DNA from: Caldifarciminota bacterium
Lineage (GTDB): Bacteria > Hydrothermota > Hydrothermia > UBA1063 > CAJXJZ01
Length of the DNA: 64,000 nt
Reading direction: 5' to 3'
Assembly (NCBI GenBank): GCA_026986775.1
Contig: JALSNX010000030.1
Span: 143,483 to 207,482, forward strand
The notes under the pieces were generated by a model. The model did not search any database. It had not been told where the DNA came from and saw only the letters and a list, made by a program, of their open reading frames with translations. Shown here one piece after another: positions 56,635-64,000 of this stretch. The position numbers and the translations under genes are program-made. Position 1 is the first letter of the stretch. The number at the start of each line of letters is the position of its first letter.

Positions 56635-57517
56635 CAAAATCGGTATTGCACTGTTTTCCGGCGGACTTGATAGTATTCTTGCCATAAAACTTATCCAGAG
56701 AGCGGGATTTCACATAATCCCGCTCTTTGTTTATACCCCCTTTCATTCAAGGAAGTTTCCAGACGAAATAAGAACTGAAATTGCTTCTTTATATGGTAAA
56801 GATTTTGCAAACAGTGTAATAATACATGAGACAGGCAAAGAGTATCTTGAACTTGTGCGTTCTCCTGAATATGGTTATGGTAAAAACCTCAATCCCTGCA
56901 TTGACTGCAAGATATTCTTCCTCAAAATTGCAAAAAAGTACATGGAAGAATATGGAGCCTCTTTTGTGGTCACAGGAGAGGTGCTCGGCCAGAGAGGAAT
57001 GTCCCAGCGAAGGGATGCAATTTTAAAAATAGAAAGAAAAAGTGGACTTTCAGGTAAGATAGTAAGACCCCTATCCCTTGTTTTTTTCCCTGAAACTGAG
57101 CCTGAAAAAAACGGACTTTTAAAACGTTCAGATTTTCCGTCAATAAAAGGGAGAGAGAGAACGGTGCAGATAAAGATAGCCCGTGACCTTGGTATTACAT
57201 CTTACCCGCAGCCTGCAGGAGGATGTCTGCTGACAGACCCTGGTTTTTCAAAAAGGGTGAAGATTTTAATTGGCGAAGACCTCTTTGATACAGGATATAT
57301 TCACGCTATTAAATATGGCAGGTTGATTGCTGAAAACGGTGTATATGTGGTAGCGAGAAATAACAATGAAAATCGGAGATTAATAACTCTCTCAAGAATG
57401 TATGGAATTGATGTTTTTGTACCCGACTTCAAAGGTCCGGTGACAGCAATCTTAAAGGGCAGTATTGATGAGGCAAGGAAACTTTCATGCAGATATACAA
57501 GGCATTGTGAAGAATAG
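56621..57517 (+). CDS. PP-loop ATPase of the ThiI/MnmA-like tRNA-thiolation family
   Basis: ALFSGGLDSILAIKL, NPCIDCKIFFL, VTGEVLGQRGMSQ; overlaps the SDH protease gene by 14 bp. Confidence 0.75.
   Translation: MEKSNKIGIALFSGGLDSILAIKLIQRAGFHIIPLFVYTPFHSRKFPDEIRTEIASLYGKDFANSVIIHETGKEYLELVRSPEYGYGKNLNPCIDCKIFFLKIAKKYMEEYGASFVVTGEVLGQRGMSQRRDAILKIERKSGLSGKIVRPLSLVFFPETEPEKNGLLKRSDFPSIKGRERTVQIKIARDLGITSYPQPAGGCLLTDPGFSKRVKILIGEDLFDTGYIHAIKYGRLIAENGVYVVARNNNENRRLITLSRMYGIDVFVPDFKGPVTAILKGSIDEARKLSCRYTRHCEE
56697..56728 (+). terminator. terminator/attenuator-like hairpin inside coding sequence
   Basis: AGAGCGGGATT-TCACAT-AATCCCGCTCT followed by TTGTTTATA. Confidence 0.5.
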
Positions 57518-57520
57518 CAT

Positions 57521-57549
57521 TTGACCATCTTTGTACCCGTCTTTAAAAT
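57521..57549 (+). promoter_or_regulatory. promoter for pyrG
   Basis: TTGACC (57521-57526), 17 nt, TAAAAT (57544-57549). Confidence 0.65.
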
Positions 57550-57553
57550 TTAA

Positions 57554-61325
<3,772 letters not shown>

Positions 61326-64000
61326 ATGATTAAACTTTTGGCATTTTTAATAATATCAGGAACGGCTAAGATAGCGTTTTTGCACCACGGAAACCAGTCT
61401 TTGACAGACAACTCCTATTATACATTGAGACCGAATGATGAAGGGTATGTGGGTAACAGTTTTTACAGAACACTTGATACCCATGAATACTATCATGTTC
61501 CTCTGGATATACACATTTCAGGATGCCTGACTCAGTCATATTCATGGGGCAAGAATGACAGAGGGTTGCTTAAACGCTTGAGAGACATGCCTGAAGTCTG
61601 GCTTGTGGGTGGGAGTTATGCAGAGAACATTTTGCCTTATATGGATTCTGCTGGAAATAGATTTTCCATGTGGTATGTCCAACAGGTTTACGATTCTACC
61701 ATAAAGGGCATTTCGTATTATGATATCCCCAATGTTATCTGGATACCTGAGAGGGTTTATAAGAGTGAAAATCTCATGCCATATTCCCTTATCAAAATTC
61801 TCAATGAAGAGTATGGTAAATTTGACAGTCAGGGAAGATACCTTGCACCATGCATTGTTTTAGATGATAATGCCCTTTCATGGTACTGTTCTGATTGTAA
61901 TCCAAGAAAGGTTTACAGAATGTTTGACAACGAGGGAAATTACGTGTTTGTGGTTTTTATACAAAAAATAGCAAGAGATAACGTGGTATGGCAGAACATG
62001 TCAGACCCCAATAATTCTCTAAATCAGCTTCTGTGGAATCTGAGTCAGGATCCGGACCAGGAGCAGGTTGTGATATACGGTGATGATTGGGAAAAGGCCG
62101 CAGGTGTGGCAGGGTGGGATTTCGGAGAGGCAGGTGTTCCGGCCTCCTCCTATGATGCAAATATAGCATGGGTTGCTTCACAAAACTGGGTTCAGCCAGT
62201 TCACATTGGTGAGGTGGTAAAGTGGTGGGGAGTGGATAAGATTTACGATTCTGACCCGAACAATGACCCACCTGTAATAAATATTGATTATGCCACGTAT
62301 CAGGAATTAAATGACTGGACAGGTGGAACCTATGATAACTGGTATAATGATTTTAAAAACACCCAGGGGTATGGCACAGGAGAAGGGCCCGATTTAAATT
62401 CAAATGGAGTAAAGGGAGATTATGAGGATTTATGGAAGTTTGCAGAAAATGCCCTTTTAAGCGCTCCTGATAACAATGTGGCAAAACTCGGATGGGTTAC
62501 TCTTATGGGCAATCTCTATGAAACAGCCTGGCATACAGGTCCGGGGGGCGAAATCGTTTACTGGGGAAAAAATGTCTGGAACCATACAAGATACGGAGGG
62601 CTCTTTGCCCATGCCGCATTGTGGCTTGATAGTTTGAGATTACTTGACACAATGGTGCATATAGATTCCATTGACCTTGACGCAGATGGGATAAATGAGT
62701 ATGTGATTTATAATAGTGATGTTTTTGCAGTATTTGATAAGAGAGGCGGGCGGGGACTTGTGGTGGTTAATGACAGGGGTCAGGTTATTGTAGGTAACCT
62801 TATGACATATTTTGGGGGGGAAGGAGATTTTGATGACGGCGCCCATGCAGGACTGTTTGAGGATTCACAGGGGTTTAATTCGTGGTATGAGCCAGAGGTT
62901 TTATTTGAAGGTGATACTGGAATATTGAAGTTTTATGAGGCATACGATGCACAGGGTGATTCATCCTGGGATGTAATAAAGGAAATAAGGCTTGTTCCCA
63001 ATGTGCATTATTTTGAAGCAAGGTACCAGTCAGGATTTGAAAACTGGATAAAAAGTGCTGTAACACCGGATGTGTGGGAGAACCTTATGAGGGGTTACAC
63101 CCTTGAGTTTATAAGTGGTCTTTCATTAAACGGATGGATGTATGCAGGATATAGAAATACAGTAACGGATGCTAAAGGGTGTTATCTCTGGGCTTCTGGA
63201 GAGGGTTTTTCTTATCATAATATTGGTAAAGCCGGGCAACTTGCAGAACTTATTGAACTTGGGGGTAAAAGCGGTAATTTTACAGTGTATTTCTATGCAG
63301 GAAGTGAAAATCCTGATGTAAATGCACAGGGTCCTGGGGACAGAGAGGGACCCATGATAAGTGGCACTTCCTTTTATCCCTGGACAAGTGTTTTAAGTAG
63401 TGATTCTGTTCTTGTTACCACGCATGTTTCAGACCCAAGTGGTGTATCGGCCGTTTATATACACTATGGGGTTAATGGAAACTGGAATTACCCTGATATT
63501 CTAATGCATCAGGACGATGGTGGCAACTTTGATTTTAACGGAAATGGAGTACCTGATTCTGCCCTTTATGGTGCATATATTCCTCCAATGCCAGACCATG
63601 CTACTGTAGAATTTGTCATTCATGCTTACGATGCAAGCCCGTATAACTATGATTCCTGGGATAGCAATTACGGAAATAATTACTCTTACACCGTCGGTTA
63701 TATACACTTTATCATGGATGGGGCACTTGATAGAGTGGCTAAATTGTATGGTCAAAATGGTTATATGCATCTTTTTATGTATTACTATGCTGATTCTGGT
63801 CAATTGTATATATCTACAGAAGCGGCTGGTGGTTCTGAAGGCACAGGTATCTTTCAGAATGACCATTTTATACTTGTTGGAACAAACTTTGATTCCATTG
63901 TTTCAGCAATGTGGGCAAAAGAAGGAAAGGTTCCACTTTACGATTTTTATCTCGCAGATGAGAATGACAACGACTTTGTATCCTTCTTTGTAAGAAGCCT
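61326..64000 (+). CDS. GH57-like glycoside hydrolase, truncated at the window edge (open frame, absent from ORF track)
   Basis: Continuous frame from ATG 61326; KIAFLHHGNQS, VPLDIHISGCLTQSY, VWLVGGSYAENILPYM, VIWIPERVY, CIVLDDNAL, VVIYGDDWEK match GH57-style blocks. Confidence 0.6.
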   Translation, partial: MIKLLAFLIISGTAKIAFLHHGNQSLTDNSYYTLRPNDEGYVGNSFYRTLDTHEYYHVPLDIHISGCLTQSYSWGKNDRGLLKRLRDMPEVWLVGGSYAENILPYMDSAGNRFSMWYVQQVYDSTIKGISYYDIPNVIWIPERVYKSENLMPYSLIKILNEEYGKFDSQGRYLAPCIVLDDNALSWYCSDCNPRKVYRMFDNEGNYVFVVFIQKIARDNVVWQNMSDPNNSLNQLLWNLSQDPDQEQVVIYGDDWEKAAGVAGWDFGEAGVPASSYDANIAWVASQNWVQPVHIGEVVKWWGVDKIYDSDPNNDPPVINIDYATYQELNDWTGGTYDNWYNDFKNTQGYGTGEGPDLNSNGVKGDYEDLWKFAENALLSAPDNNVAKLGWVTLMGNLYETAWHTGPGGEIVYWGKNVWNHTRYGGLFAHAALWLDSLRLLDTMVHIDSIDLDADGINEYVIYNSDVFAVFDKRGGRGLVVVNDRGQVIVGNLMTYFGGEGDFDDGAHAGLFEDSQGFNSWYEPEVLFEGDTGILKFYEAYDAQGDSSWDVIKEIRLVPNVHYFEARYQSGFENWIKSAVTPDVWENLMRGYTLEFISGLSLNGWMYAGYRNTVTDAKGCYLWASGEGFSYHNIGKAGQLAELIELGGKSGNFTVYFYAGSENPDVNAQGPGDREGPMISGTSFYPWTSVLSSDSVLVTTHVSDPSGVSAVYIHYGVNGNWNYPDILMHQDDGGNFDFNGNGVPDSALYGAYIPPMPDHATVEFVIHAYDASPYNYDSWDSNYGNNYSYTVGYIHFIMDGALDRVAKLYGQNGYMHLFMYYYADSGQLYISTEAAGGSEGTGIFQNDHFILVGTNFDSIVSAMWAKEGKVPLYDFYLADENDNDFVSFFVRS

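Noticed and set aside
61957-63866. Minus-strand ORFs in the 61.9-63.9 kb region
   Set aside because: They lie opposite the continuous GH57-like frame and show no domain signatures.
61326-64000. Possible frameshift in the GH57-like ORF near 62400
   Set aside because: Codon-by-codon re-reading shows a continuous frame; the apparent shift was my own transcription slip.

Overview
This 64 kb window is a dense bacterial chromosomal segment with housekeeping genes of a probably thermophilic, Gram-negative-like lineage. The taxon is not determined. I saw no rRNA, CRISPR array, prophage or IS element. Main points, left to right: (1) a CopB-type heavy-metal P-type ATPase interrupted by two in-frame stops; (2) dxs; (3) mcsA and an mcsB homologue whose catalytic Cys and Glu positions look substituted, followed by hutI; (4) an ~11.4 kb redox operon hdrC-hdrB-hdrA(with GltD-like insertion)-frdB-frdA-degenerate hdrA-mvhD-frhB/fdhB, closed by a strong terminator; (5) ion permease, DJ-1/PfpI, esterase, asparaginase, SpoIID-like protein, pyrB, pyrC, TldD/PmbA, smpB, two M16 peptidases, lepB, trmB; (6) tadA directly beside its expected substrate tRNA-Arg(ACG); (7) mscL, transglutaminase-like proteins, YfhO, tsaD, gap, PAP2; (8) a divergent locus with an unusual ClpB/ClpC-type unfoldase on one side and a KaiC-like ATPase / HTH regulator / DUF505-like / membrane SDH-type serine protease / PP-loop ATPase operon on the other, with both -35 boxes inside one perfect inverted repeat; (9) pyrG, a HEAT-like protein and a truncated GH57-like glycosidase. 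The best candidates for undescribed biology are the Hdr-fumarate-reductase operon, the KaiC-protease module with its shared Clp promoter, and the McsB-like predicted pseudokinase. All family calls come from reading motifs; no database search was run.
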